A stretch of DNA of 28,412 bases from Bacilli bacterium. Lineage in GTDB: Bacteria; Bacillota_I; Bacilli_A; RF39; UBA660. Under the pieces are notes generated by a model. That model saw only the letters and a program-made list of their open reading frames with translations. It ran no database searches and was not told where the DNA came from. The stretch is taken from assembly GCA_017519965.1 (NCBI GenBank), contig JAFWRK010000017.1, forward strand, positions 1 through 28,412, given 5' to 3'. The translations under genes were made by a program, and so were the position numbers. The first letter of the stretch is position 1. Every line of letters starts with the position of its first letter. This document shows, one piece after another, positions 1 to 8,190 of this stretch.

Positions 1-169
1 ATAAACTATTATTAACAAATAAAACTAACAATGAAATACTACCAACTAATCCTCCTAATAAATATTTATAAAATTTAATACTATATTTCAATAATTTAGA
101 AACACCTAATAAAATACTTATATCTAATATATAGTTAATTAAAAAATATAAATCTAAATATACTTTCAT
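1..169 (-). CDS. spoIIGA: SpoIIGA, pro-sigma-E processing peptidase (N-terminal part, runs off the window)
   Basis: The first 56 residues are visible. They begin MKVYLDLYFLINY, continue as a hydrophobic membrane segment, then have a basic stretch followed by a YLLGGLVGS-like turn into a second hydrophobic segment. This matches the start of SpoIIGA, whose family opens with a 'YLDxxFLxN' helix and a 'RxLLGAxxG' second helix. SpoIIGA is the membrane aspartic protease that processes pro-sigma-E in the mother cell; its catalytic C-terminal domain lies outside the window. The ATG (167-169) has a TTGGTGAT ribosome site just upstream. A terminator (196-220) separates it from the 104-residue gene, so it probably has its own promoter. 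Its usual partner sigE cannot be seen. The N-terminal signature is good, but without the catalytic domain the call stays short of certain. Confidence 0.72.
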   Translation of the reverse strand, partial: MKVYLDLYFLINYILDISILLGVSKLLKYSIKFYKYLLGGLVGSISLLVLFVNNSL

Positions 170-195
170 CTAATCACCAAAGTAATTATAAAAAT

Positions 196-220
196 AAAAA
201 AACGACTTATTTGTCGCTTT
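196..220 (-). terminator. Rho-independent terminator after the 104-residue membrane protein gene
   Basis: On the minus strand the RNA reads AAAGCGAC, a six-base loop AAATAA, then GUCGUUUU and a long U-rich run. The stem has 8 pairs including one G-U wobble that only pairs on the minus strand, which fixes the direction. Confidence 0.7.
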
Positions 221-225
221 CTGTT

Positions 226-540
226 TTATATTTTTTTCTTTTTAGCAAAAATCTTAATTATATATGATAAGAATATTATCATAATACCTACAAATATCCA
301 CTCTAGTATTGTAGTAACTACTCCATTTGTATATTTTTCTATAATTGCAAATATACTATCAGGAAAATATTTACCAATTATAGCACTAACATCAGGTAAG
401 CCAATATTTCTTCTTATAAATGAGAGTATTCTAAGAGTAATATCTATAATTGCCATAAAGAAAACAAATGATGAAAATCTTTTAAAAAACATTACTACTA
501 TTAATATTAAAACTATTAAAACAATTAAATCTATATACAT
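226..540 (-). CDS. Small membrane protein of unknown function, 104 residues
   Basis: Not recognised. It has two closely spaced N-terminal hydrophobic segments (about residues 3-18 and 23-42), a more polar middle (about 45-75), a third hydrophobic helix (about 79-99) and a lysine-rich C-terminus (KKKK). The lysine end suggests that end is cytoplasmic. An AAGGAG site precedes the ATG. It sits 64 bp downstream of spoIVB and ends at a terminator just before spoIIGA, and no terminator is visible between it and spoIVB, so it may be read together with spoIVB. A role in sporulation is only a neighbourhood inference. Confidence 0.65.
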   Translation of the reverse strand: MYIDLIVLIVLILIVVMFFKRFSSFVFFMAIIDITLRILSFIRRNIGLPDVSAIIGKYFPDSIFAIIEKYTNGVVTTILEWIFVGIMIIFLSYIIKIFAKKKKI

Positions 541-604
541 AAAAACAACTCCTTATTATTAATATAATTTTATATTAAAAATAAGTTTTTTACAATACAT
601 CAAT

Positions 605-1564
605 TTAATTAATCTCATCTAACATAGTAGTTAAAAATATACCATAACCTTTAGTAGGTTCATTAACAATAACATAATTAACAACACCAATCATTTTACC
701 ATTTTGCATAATTGGTGAACCACTCATACCTTGTATTACTCCACCTGTTTTATTAATTAAATTAGAATCTACTATTTCAAATAATATATTTTTAGTACGA
801 TCATTTTTATTAATATTTAATATATTAATTTTAAACTGTTCTACTCTATCTCCTTCAACAACTGTTCTAATGTATGCTTCTCCTAAAGAAATATCATTAA
901 TACTACCTACATCGACAAATTCTCTATTAGAAATATCTCCATTATAATTACCATATATACCAGTAGTATCATTTTCAGTAACAATACCAGTTATTTCACT
1001 TTTATCAATAATTGCATTCTTCTCCCCTGCAGAACCATCATAACTTTTTATTATTTCTGATACACTGGCATCATATATTTCTCCATTACTAATATCAAAT
1101 CTTTCCAAAGTAGAAGACTCCATAATTTCATGACCTAAAGAACCAAAAGTTTTATCTTCTAGTATGAAAGATAAAGTTCCTAAACCATTAATTTGATCTT
1201 TAACATATAAACCAGTTTTTAAAGTATCATCTTCCAAGATTAAATCTGAAGTAATAGTTTTAATTTTATTATTACGAACTACAGTAAAAGTAGCTTTATC
1301 ATTAGATTTTTCAATAACTTCTAACATAGAATCAATATTATAAACTTTTATATTATTAACTTTAATTATAGTATCACCCAGTTTAAATCCATTATCTTTA
1401 GCAATACTCTTTCCATTAACTTTATAAAATCCAACTACTAAAACACCATTAGAATGAACCTCTATTCCTATTGTTTCTCCTCCAGGAATAACTTTATCAT
1501 AAGCAAATACACTTATTGGAAATAATAATATGAAATATATAAGTAATAATTTAATTTTTCTCAT
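605..1564 (-). CDS. spoIVB: SpoIVB, S55-family sporulation serine peptidase with PDZ domain
   Basis: In Bacillus this peptidase is made in the forespore, acts in the space between the two membranes, cleaves SpoIVFA and so releases processing of pro-sigma-K. The 319-residue protein has an N-terminal signal or anchor (about 4-21), a PDZ domain (about 32-103) and a C-terminal S55 peptidase domain. The catalytic triad can be placed: His145 in GSLGHEI, Asp266 in EIVDSN, and Ser281 in GGVIQGMSGSP. The 15-residue Asp-Ser spacing equals that of B. subtilis Asp363/Ser378. The chosen ATG (1562-1564) has AGGTGAT just upstream; a 9-codon longer frame would start inside poor context. It is shorter than B. 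subtilis SpoIVB (about 425 residues), mostly in the N-terminal part. It is divergent from the 198-residue gene at 1679. spo0A, its usual downstream neighbour, is absent here. Confidence 0.93.
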   Translation of the reverse strand: MRKIKLLLIYFILLFPISVFAYDKVIPGGETIGIEVHSNGVLVVGFYKVNGKSIAKDNGFKLGDTIIKVNNIKVYNIDSMLEVIEKSNDKATFTVVRNNKIKTITSDLILEDDTLKTGLYVKDQINGLGTLSFILEDKTFGSLGHEIMESSTLERFDISNGEIYDASVSEIIKSYDGSAGEKNAIIDKSEITGIVTENDTTGIYGNYNGDISNREFVDVGSINDISLGEAYIRTVVEGDRVEQFKINILNINKNDRTKNILFEIVDSNLINKTGGVIQGMSGSPIMQNGKMIGVVNYVIVNEPTKGYGIFLTTMLDEIN

Positions 1565-1579
1565 AAAATCACCTACTAC

Positions 1580-1608
1580 TATTATCGCCAAAATAAGACA
1601 AATTATAC
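1580..1608 (-). promoter_or_regulatory. Candidate sigma-F/sigma-G type promoter of spoIVB
   Basis: The minus strand reads GTATA (1604-1608), 14 bp, then GGCGATAATA (1580-1589). This fits the sigma-F style GYATA and GGnnAnAnTR elements, and B. subtilis spoIVB is under sigma-F/sigma-G control. Against it, the spacer is one or two bases short and the predicted start falls inside the ribosome binding site, so this is only a candidate. Confidence 0.25.
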
Positions 1609-1629
1609 ATTTTAAGCTTTACGGTTTTA

Positions 1630-1658
1630 TTGACAATAAAAAGATATTTAAGTATATT
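1630..1658 (+). promoter_or_regulatory. Candidate housekeeping promoter of the 198/75-residue operon
   Basis: A perfect TTGACA (1630-1635), 17-bp spacer and TATATT (1653-1658) precede the gene. The leader would be only about 14 bases with AGGAGTGAT near its 5' end. That is short but similar to other candidate leaders in this window. Confidence 0.5.
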
Positions 1659-1678
1659 TATAATAGGAGTGATAAGAT

Positions 1679-2275
1679 ATGGATAAAGATGTATATAATA
1701 ATCTATTAAAAAATAGTATTTCAGGTCCAAAAACAAGTTCAAAGAAAACAAAAACAATAACAATTAATAAAGAAAAATTTAAAAGAAAGTTAGTAACTCT
1801 TTGTTTAGCATGTACAATTTTTGGAGCAATCGCAGCTAATAGTATAAATGCTCTAGCTAAAGGTGTAAGTGATGGATATGATGTATATAAAATGTGCAAT
1901 GAATTTAAAACTGAAGTAGTCTCACCAAATACATTTAGAGTTGGAGATCATAAACAATACTATGACTATCGTCATGAAGAAATAGCTGAAAAAGTTAAAA
2001 CAGATGTAGATGTATATATGTTATATAATAGTATTGAAACCAAAGATTTTAATAAGGTAATGAATAATGTAGATGGATCAAACTCATTAGATGAATATGC
2101 TAAAAAGCATAACTTTGAAGATGCTAATGATTTCTGTAAGCAAACAAGAGATAAGATGATATTAGAAAAAGACGTAAAAGAAAAACAAGCTGAAATTAAT
2201 AAAATGCAAGAAGAACATGAATCTAATAAGAATGTTGAAATGGCAGAAAATAATCAAGAACTAGGAGGAAAATAA
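1679..2275 (+). CDS. Single-pass membrane protein of unknown function, 198 residues
   Basis: Not recognised. The N-terminal 36 residues are rich in Lys, Ser and Thr (SSKKTKTITINKEKFKRK) and precede one hydrophobic segment (about 37-58, LVTLCLACTIFGAIAA). The positive-inside rule puts the N-terminus in the cytoplasm and the rest outside. The outer part has tyrosine- and charge-rich stretches and ends in a predicted coiled coil of Lys/Glu/Gln (about 155-190). An AGGAGTGAT site precedes the ATG. It is the first gene of a plus-strand pair with the 75-residue gene, whose ribosome site lies within the last codons of this one. It is divergent from spoIVB across a 114-bp spacer. Confidence 0.7.
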   Translation: MDKDVYNNLLKNSISGPKTSSKKTKTITINKEKFKRKLVTLCLACTIFGAIAANSINALAKGVSDGYDVYKMCNEFKTEVVSPNTFRVGDHKQYYDYRHEEIAEKVKTDVDVYMLYNSIETKDFNKVMNNVDGSNSLDEYAKKHNFEDANDFCKQTRDKMILEKDVKEKQAEINKMQEEHESNKNVEMAENNQELGGK

Positions 2276-2277
2276 AT

Positions 2278-2505
2278 ATGCAAGAGGCAGATGTATATGT
2301 AATAAATGATAAAGAATACATACTATTAAATAAAATTAAAAATAAAGAAAACACATATTTATATTTTTCAAATATTTCAGAAGGAAATGATTATATTATA
2401 AGAAAACTAGATCTTGAAGATGAAGATTCAATGGTACCATTAGATGATGAAAAAGAAGTACAAAAAGCTATTCTTCTACTAACAAATAGACAATTAGAAC
2501 TATAA
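2278..2505 (+). CDS. Small DUF1292-like protein, 75 residues
   Basis: A small acidic protein beginning with an INDKEYILLNKI strand pair, followed by YLYFSN, then an EDSMVPLDDEKEVQKA segment. The order (short beta strands, 'yvlL', 'lvPldDeeE' acidic patch, short helix) resembles DUF1292/YrzB-type proteins of Bacillota, whose function is unknown. The match is by pattern only. The start is 2 bp after the stop of the 198-residue gene, with AGGAGG upstream, so the two are co-translated. Its stop codon lies inside the following terminator hairpin. Confidence 0.6.
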   Translation: MQEADVYVINDKEYILLNKIKNKENTYLYFSNISEGNDYIIRKLDLEDEDSMVPLDDEKEVQKAILLLTNRQLEL

Positions 2506-2522
2506 TATAGTTCTTTTTTTTT
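2496..2522 (+). terminator. Rho-independent terminator of the plus-strand operon
   Basis: Perfect 8-bp stem AGAACTAT / ATAGTTCT around a three-base loop, followed by eight T. The stop codon (2503-2505) begins at the last base of the stem's 5' arm. It faces the xseB terminator in a convergent arrangement. Confidence 0.85.
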
Positions 2523-2526
2523 GCGT

Positions 2527-2548
2527 AAAAAAAGAAGACTACTCTTCT
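2527..2548 (-). terminator. Rho-independent terminator after xseB
   Basis: On the minus strand AGAAGA, loop GTAG, TCTTCT, then a run of T. The xseB stop codon TAG (2539-2541) is in the loop. Confidence 0.7.
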
Positions 2549-2766
2549 ACATTAAAGTCTTCTAATTTTCCATCTTTATTAACTAGCTTAGTAATAGCTT
2601 CTTCAGCATTTTTAAGTTTTTCATCACATAAATTAGCTAATTTCATAGCTTCAGTAAATTCCTTTATCGCATCATCTAAAGGAACTTCTCCACTTTCTAG
2701 TTTTTTAACTATAGTTTCTAATTTTTCTAAGTCTTCTTCAAATGAAGATTGTTTTTTTTCAGCCAT
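2539..2766 (-). CDS. xseB: Exodeoxyribonuclease VII small subunit
   Basis: A 75-residue, all-helical protein with the family signature: FEEDLEKLETIVKKLESGEV, then LDDAIKEFTEAMKLANLCDEKL and a C-terminal AEEAITKL helix. Together with XseA it forms the ATP-independent nuclease that trims single-stranded DNA to oligonucleotides; several small subunits bind each large one. The length is typical. An AAGGAGG site, lying within the last codons of the upstream 69-residue gene, precedes the ATG. In most genomes it follows xseA directly; here two other genes lie between. Confidence 0.95.
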   Translation of the reverse strand: MAEKKQSSFEEDLEKLETIVKKLESGEVPLDDAIKEFTEAMKLANLCDEKLKNAEEAITKLVNKDGKLEDFNVEE

Positions 2767-2767
2767 T

Positions 2768-2977
2768 TTAATCCTCCTTATTATTAAGAATAATATCTAT
2801 TGATTCCCTATAAACTTTCATATAAGGTTTCTTTAATAAAATACTTATCTCGTCATCATTCATATTTTTAACAATATTTATAAACTTATCTACTAATTCA
2901 TCTAATTCTTCATCATATCCATCATTATTATTTAATTTACCAAATTCATAAATAACACTATCAAGCTCTTCTAACAT
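2768..2977 (-). CDS. Small acidic protein of unknown function, 69 residues
   Basis: Not recognised. It is predicted mostly helical and rich in Asp, Glu and Asn, with two likely helices (about 1-15 and 24-40) and an ISILLKKPYMKVYRESIDIIL segment split across the C-terminal half. No membrane segment is present. I chose the ATG at 2975-2977, which shares one base with the upstream stop codon (TAATG); a GTG 21 bases earlier (2996-2998) lacks a ribosome site. The overlap, and the 1-bp gap to xseB, imply coupled translation within the nusB-xseA-xseB operon. Confidence 0.65.
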   Translation of the reverse strand: MLEELDSVIYEFGKLNNNDGYDEELDELVDKFINIVKNMNDDEISILLKKPYMKVYRESIDIILNNKED

Positions 2978-3882
2978 TAGATCTCTCTTCCACCCCACTC
3001 AACTAAAGTACTTCCAGTTCTTTCAACTTTAGTTAATCTTTGTTCATCAACTTTAATTCTTCTATTTAATCCTTTAAAATCCATTATAACTCTAATAGTA
3101 GTATCAAAACTATAATTAGATTCTATAGGCATATATTTATTAATTTCATCTATAGTTCTAAATCTAATATAATTATACTTATTAGATTCTAATTTAGGTA
3201 ACCAATAAACTATAAACTCATTTATTTCTCTACCATTTAACCCTAAATAAGATAACTTATCTTCTAAGAATTTACTACTTTCACTACCTTTAATAACAAA
3301 TCCTTCATTTAAGTTAATTTCACTATTATCAATACCTTCCCAATACAATCCATAATAGTATCTATTAGTATTTAAATCATATAAATTACCATCACTATTA
3401 GCTACTACATTCCAACTATCATTATATTTAGGATAAGTAGTAGTTAAAAGATTAGAATTACCTAATTTAATAGTTATATTAGTATTATCTTCATTAGGAT
3501 ATAAATAAATCATAGGTTTATAAGTGATCATACAACCAGCAAAACATAATAAATTGCAGTAGTTAACAACCATTATAGATATTATAGGTAATCCAATAGA
3601 GAAAAATTTAAGTATTAACTTTCCCTTCTTTTTAACAATAGAATATATAGAATAAAAAATATAAAAAACTAATAAAATAAAACAAATAATTATAAATATA
3701 TTATCAAAGTAAAAAAGATATAAAGTAATATAATCTATAATACTTTTAGCACTATACTCAGCTAAACAAAAGAAATTATCATGAGTAAAGTGATTAATTA
3801 AAGTAAATATCAATAAAAGTAAAGTATAACAAACAACAAAAATAATAGAATACTTATAAATTTTCTTTAATACATTTTTCAT
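2977..3882 (-). CDS. Membrane protein with conserved KPxIYLYP extracytoplasmic domain, 301 residues
   Basis: Three hydrophobic segments (about 12-30, 62-82 and 92-116) are followed by a globular C-terminal domain (about 121-301). That domain starts KPMIYLYPNE and contains LTTTYPKYNDSWNV, LYWEG, GFVIKG and EFIVYWLPKLE. I recall this motif order from uncharacterised proteins of anaerobic Bacillota; no function is known to me. The domain is probably outside the cell, since the segment before it is the third helix and the N-terminus is Lys-rich. The start shares one base with the xseA stop (TAATG) and its own stop overlaps the next start the same way, so it is fixed in the xseA-xseB operon. No nuclease motif is visible. 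Confidence 0.75.
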   Translation of the reverse strand: MKNVLKKIYKYSIIFVVCYTLLLLIFTLINHFTHDNFFCLAEYSAKSIIDYITLYLFYFDNIFIIICFILLVFYIFYSIYSIVKKKGKLILKFFSIGLPIISIMVVNYCNLLCFAGCMITYKPMIYLYPNEDNTNITIKLGNSNLLTTTYPKYNDSWNVVANSDGNLYDLNTNRYYYGLYWEGIDNSEINLNEGFVIKGSESSKFLEDKLSYLGLNGREINEFIVYWLPKLESNKYNYIRFRTIDEINKYMPIESNYSFDTTIRVIMDFKGLNRRIKVDEQRLTKVERTGSTLVEWGGREI

Positions 3883-5135
3883 TATAATACCTCAACATTT
3901 ATAGAACCATCTTTTAGTTCTAATTCTAGATTATCTTTCTTTTTTAAATCTTTAATACTAGTTATAACTTTATTATCTTTCTTAACTATACTAAAACCTC
4001 TTTCAATAGTTTTTAAAGGACTTAAAGGTTCTAATTTAGAAATAATATTTAATAACTTATTACTTTTCTTATCAAGTAATTTATATGGATCTTGTAATAT
4101 ATAAGAGCTTTTTATTTTAAGTAATTCTTTTTCTTTTAAACTAACAATATTCTTTAATCCAAAAGTTAATCTATCTAATAAGCTATCAAATAACATTTCT
4201 TTAGTTTGATAAATACTTAAAGGATTACTAAATATATATTTGCTTCTAATAGACTCTAATAATTGTCTATTTTTACTTACTTTATTAGTAATAGTTTTAT
4301 TTAGTCTAATTTTTAACTGATTTAAATAATTATCTACATCACTAATTTGTGGAACAGCCATTTCAGCAGCTCCAGTAGGAGTAGGTGCTCTTAAATCAGC
4401 AACAAAGTCAGAAATAGTAAAATCAATTTCATGACCTACAGCGCTTATAACAGGAATAGGACAATCATATATTGCTCTAGCTACAATTTCTTCATTAAAA
4501 GGCCATAAATCTTCTATAGATCCTCCACCTCTTCCTACTATTAAAGTATCTATATTATATTCCTCTGCTCTTTTAATCTGTTTAACAATATCTTCTGCAG
4601 CATCTTCTCCTTGGACTAATGATGGAAATAATAATACTTCACATAAAGGCCATCTTCTTTTAATAGTAGAAATAATATCTTTAATAGCCGCTCCTGTAGG
4701 AGCAGTAACAACACCTATAACACTAGGTATTTTAGGAATAGTCTTCTTTATACTAGGATCAAATAAACCCTCAGCTTCTAGTTTCTTCTTTAATTGTTCA
4801 AAAGCTATATAAAGATTACCAACTCCATCTTCAATCATTTCATTAACATAAATTTGATAAGCACCAGTAGATTCAAATACACTAATCTTACCAGTAACCA
4901 TAACTTTCATACCATCTTCAGGAGTAAATTTTAAACCTTTGGTAGAAGATGCAAACATAATAGCATTAATCCTACTATTTTCATCTTTTAAAGTAAAATA
5001 GAAATGTCCTCTACTATGAGCTTTAAAATTAGATATTTCTCCCTTTAAGAACACTTCTTGAAGATGAATATCATTATCTATCTTATATTTAATATATCTA
5101 GTTAATTGTGTAACAGTAATATATTTATCTTGCAT
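3882..5135 (-). CDS. xseA: Exodeoxyribonuclease VII large subunit
   Basis: The 417-residue protein has the N-terminal OB-fold (about 1-100, with GHFYFTLKDE) that binds single-stranded DNA. The catalytic core follows, with VTAPTGAAIKDI (143-154), GRGGGSIEDLW (201-211), SAVGHEIDFT (231-240) and RAPTPTGAAE (249-258). A long coiled-coil region (about 265-370) to which XseB binds comes next, then a C-terminal ERGFSIV segment typical of the family. Length is normal (400-450). A strong AGGAGGT site precedes the ATG. It lies 32 bp downstream of nusB. Confidence 0.97.
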   Translation of the reverse strand: MQDKYITVTQLTRYIKYKIDNDIHLQEVFLKGEISNFKAHSRGHFYFTLKDENSRINAIMFASSTKGLKFTPEDGMKVMVTGKISVFESTGAYQIYVNEMIEDGVGNLYIAFEQLKKKLEAEGLFDPSIKKTIPKIPSVIGVVTAPTGAAIKDIISTIKRRWPLCEVLLFPSLVQGEDAAEDIVKQIKRAEEYNIDTLIVGRGGGSIEDLWPFNEEIVARAIYDCPIPVISAVGHEIDFTISDFVADLRAPTPTGAAEMAVPQISDVDNYLNQLKIRLNKTITNKVSKNRQLLESIRSKYIFSNPLSIYQTKEMLFDSLLDRLTFGLKNIVSLKEKELLKIKSSYILQDPYKLLDKKSNKLLNIISKLEPLSPLKTIERGFSIVKKDNKVITSIKDLKKKDNLELELKDGSINVEVL

Positions 5136-5167
5136 ATTACCTCCTAAAAATAAAGAAATAATTAAAA

Positions 5168-5569
5168 TTATTTCTCTTCTTCATGATAAACCTTATCTAA
5201 AACACCATTAATCATCTTAGTAACTGATTCATCACTATATTTTTTTGATAATTCAATCGCTTCATTAATAGCAACTACACTAGGTATATCAGTATACATT
5301 AATTCATAAATACCTAAAGCAATAATTGCTTGATCTACTTTATTTAATCTATCCATAGTCCAATCATTTAAGTATTTATTAGCTAATTCATAAATTCTAT
5401 CCTTATTATCGATAATACCCTTTATAGAATCCTCTACAAAGTCATTTTGTATTTCTAATTGTTCTTTTATTAATTTATCAATATCATATTCTAAATCAGT
5501 TTCATTAAATAAATTAATTTGATATAAAACTTTCATAATAACTTCGCGTAATTCACTTCTGTTTTTCAT
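5168..5569 (-). CDS. nusB: Transcription antitermination factor NusB
   Basis: A 133-residue all-helical RNA-binding protein with the family pattern: RxxVMKVLYQIN near the start, KVDQAIIALGIYELMY in the middle, and VAINEAIELSKKYSDE followed by NGVLDKV at the end. NusB, with NusE (S10), binds boxA and supports antitermination of rRNA transcription. I chose the ATG at 5567-5569; a GTG nine bases earlier is part of the AGGTGAT ribosome site. It heads the nusB-xseA-xseB block, an order also seen in Bacillus (there with folD between). Confidence 0.95.
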   Translation of the reverse strand: MKNRSELREVIMKVLYQINLFNETDLEYDIDKLIKEQLEIQNDFVEDSIKGIIDNKDRIYELANKYLNDWTMDRLNKVDQAIIALGIYELMYTDIPSVVAINEAIELSKKYSDESVTKMINGVLDKVYHEEEK

Positions 5570-5586
5570 AATAATCACCTACCTTA

Positions 5587-5595
5587 ATTCTAACA
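5587..5595 (-). promoter_or_regulatory. Candidate extended -10 promoter of nusB
   Basis: TGTTAGAAT on the minus strand fits an extended -10 (TGnTATAAT with one mismatch). No good -35 is visible and the leader would be about 11 bases. No terminator is seen after mutS, so nusB may also be read from mutS. Confidence 0.35.
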
Positions 5596-5618
5596 TAAAG
5601 AACTATATTTTAATATAA

Positions 5619-8171
5619 TTATTTCTTATTTTTTGCTTCTTTATTTAATTCATATAGAAAACTTAAAGCCTCCATTGGAGTCATCTCTAATGGATTAATA
5701 TCTTTTACTTTTTCAATAATTGGATCTATCTTAGGTTCAGCTTCACTTTCAGTTAATTCAAATAAACTAGTTTGAGTAAATGTTTCCTTCTTAATACTCT
5801 TCTTTTCATATACACTTAATATGTCATCTGCTCTATCAATTAGTGATTCAGGTAACTTAGCTAAAGCAGCAACATGAATACCATAAGATTTATCAACTGC
5901 TCCCGGCTTAACTTTATGTAAAAAAGTAACCCTTCCATTTTCTTCTATAGCACTTACATGTACATTCTTTAAATGCTTTAAATCTTTTTCTAGAACTGTT
6001 AATTCATGATAATGTGTCGAAAACATAGTCTTAGCTTTAATCTTATCATGAATATATTCAAGTATTGCTTGAGCTAAACTCATACCATCATAAGTAGCAG
6101 TACCTCTTCCTAATTCATCGAATAGAATTAAAGAATTTTCAGTAGCTTCACTAATTGCCGTATTAGCTTCTTTCATCTCTACCATAAATGTTGATTCTCC
6201 AGAAACTAAATCATCACTAGCTCCAATTCTAGTAAATATTTTATCAAATATTGGCATTGTACAACTCTTACAAGGTACAAAACAACCAATTTGAGCCATA
6301 ATAACAGTAATAGCACATTGTCTCATATAAGTTGATTTACCAGCCATATTTGGACCTGTAATTAATAAAATATCAGTTGTTTTATCCATAATAATATCAT
6401 TAGGAATATACTTATCTTTCATAACTTGTTCAACAACAGGATGACGACACTCTAACATCTTAATAACTCTATCATCAACTAATTCAGGTCTTACAAATTT
6501 ATAATTATCAGTTACAATAGAAAAAGATTGTAACATATCTACTTCGCTAACTACTCTAGCGACCCTTTGTAACTTAGAAATATATCTTTTAACTACTTCA
6601 CGAATATCCATAAACAATTTATATTCTAAAGATATTATTTTTTCTTCTGCTCCTAAAATAATATTCTCTTTTTCTTTCAATTCCTTAGTAATATATCTCT
6701 CACCAGTAGTTAATGTTTGTTTTCTTTCATATCCCCATTCTTCTTTAACTAAATGAACTTGTCCTCGAGAAACTTCTATATAATAACCAAAAACTTTATT
6801 AAAACCAACTTTTAAAGTTTTAATACCAGTCTTTTCTCTTTCTTCTTTTTCTAAATTAAGAATAAAATCCTTAGATCCACTAGATATTTTCTTTAATTCA
6901 TCTAATTCACTATTATATCCTTCTTTAATTAATCTACCTTCATGTAAAGTAAATGGAGCATCTTCTGAAATAGCCCTATCTAATAATGAATATAATTCAT
7001 CAAAGGTTTCTATCTTTTTATCAAACTTTAATTCTTCTAATATTTTCTTAATATTAGGTAAAGCTCCCAAAGAAGTCTTTAGTTGTAATAAGTCTTTAGC
7101 ATTCAAATTACCATAAGTAATTCTTCCACATAATCTTTCTAAGTCATATACATTATTTAATTCTTTAATTAAATCATCTCTTAAAATAAATTCAGTAGAT
7201 AATTTAGATACAAAATCATATCTTCTATTAAGTTCATTCTTATCAGTTAAAGGATTCTCTATATTTTGTTTTAAATATCTACTACCCATAGCTGTTTTAC
7301 ATTTATCTAATAACCATAAAAGACTATATTGTCTTTCTCTATTTCTTATAGTTTCAACTAATTCTAAATTCTTTTTAGTATTAACATCAAACTCTAAATA
7401 TTCTGAAGATTTAATAATATTTGCACTTTGTAAATGATGCATATCACCTTTTTTAGTATCAATTATATAATAAAGTAAATGCTTTAAAGTACTAACAAGT
7501 CTAACATCTTCAATATTCTTATATATATATTCATAATTCTTATCATCTAATTCTTCTTTAGTTATAGTAACAAGAACTTCATATTGAGTTCTTAAAGTAT
7601 CTACTATTTCTCTATCAATATCATCATTAACAATAACTTCTCTAAAACCATGTCTAGTTATTTCTTTAACTACCTTATCATTTTCTCCTTCTACTAATAA
7701 GCAATTAACTTCTCCTGTAGAAATATCAATAAAACTAACTCCAAAGCAATAAGAAAAAGCATAAATATTCGCAATAAAATTATTATTCTTACTATCTATA
7801 TTTGAATCAATTCTAGTACCTTTAGTAACTACTTGTATTACATCTCTCTTAACCATTCCTTTAGTTTCTTTAGGATCCTCTAATTGTTCACAGATAGCTA
7901 CTTTATAACCTTTATCAATTAAATCATCTACATATGAAGCATAAGCATGATGAGGAATACCACACATAGGAACTCTTTCATCAAGACCAGCTTGTTTTCC
8001 AGTTAAAGTTAATTCAAGTAATCTAGAAACAAGTATTGCATCATCAAAAAACATTTCATAAAAGTCTCCAAGGCGAAAAAAGATAATACTATCTTCATAC
8101 TTATCTTTAATATCCATATATTGTAGCATCATAGGACTTAATTTTGATCTATCTACTTCACTACGTTTCAT
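5619..8171 (-). CDS. mutS: DNA mismatch repair protein MutS
   Basis: An 850-residue MutS1 protein. The N-terminal mismatch-recognition domain has the GDFYEMF motif, whose Phe37 and Glu39 contact the mispair. Connector, lever and clamp domains follow. The C-terminal ABC ATPase has Walker A GPNMAGKST (606-614), Walker B LILFDELGRG (Asp685, Glu686) and STHYHE (about 718). The start is the ATG at 8169-8171, which fits the family N-terminus (SPMMxQY); a longer frame upstream (hydrophobic, Phe/Val-rich) overlaps the terminator and is not coding. A GTGGTGG stretch serves as ribosome site. mutL, its common partner, is not adjacent; the histidine kinase array is the upstream neighbour. Confidence 0.97.
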   Translation of the reverse strand: MKRSEVDRSKLSPMMLQYMDIKDKYEDSIIFFRLGDFYEMFFDDAILVSRLLELTLTGKQAGLDERVPMCGIPHHAYASYVDDLIDKGYKVAICEQLEDPKETKGMVKRDVIQVVTKGTRIDSNIDSKNNNFIANIYAFSYCFGVSFIDISTGEVNCLLVEGENDKVVKEITRHGFREVIVNDDIDREIVDTLRTQYEVLVTITKEELDDKNYEYIYKNIEDVRLVSTLKHLLYYIIDTKKGDMHHLQSANIIKSSEYLEFDVNTKKNLELVETIRNRERQYSLLWLLDKCKTAMGSRYLKQNIENPLTDKNELNRRYDFVSKLSTEFILRDDLIKELNNVYDLERLCGRITYGNLNAKDLLQLKTSLGALPNIKKILEELKFDKKIETFDELYSLLDRAISEDAPFTLHEGRLIKEGYNSELDELKKISSGSKDFILNLEKEEREKTGIKTLKVGFNKVFGYYIEVSRGQVHLVKEEWGYERKQTLTTGERYITKELKEKENIILGAEEKIISLEYKLFMDIREVVKRYISKLQRVARVVSEVDMLQSFSIVTDNYKFVRPELVDDRVIKMLECRHPVVEQVMKDKYIPNDIIMDKTTDILLITGPNMAGKSTYMRQCAITVIMAQIGCFVPCKSCTMPIFDKIFTRIGASDDLVSGESTFMVEMKEANTAISEATENSLILFDELGRGTATYDGMSLAQAILEYIHDKIKAKTMFSTHYHELTVLEKDLKHLKNVHVSAIEENGRVTFLHKVKPGAVDKSYGIHVAALAKLPESLIDRADDILSVYEKKSIKKETFTQTSLFELTESEAEPKIDPIIEKVKDINPLEMTPMEALSFLYELNKEAKNKK

Positions 8172-8190
8172 AATTACCACCACAGAGATT

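Noticed and set aside
1569..1899. Minus-strand open frames of 64 and 83 codons between and across spoIVB and the 198-residue gene
   Set aside because: They are antisense to the start of the 198-residue gene and the promoter region, have low-complexity hydrophobic translations and no ribosome site.
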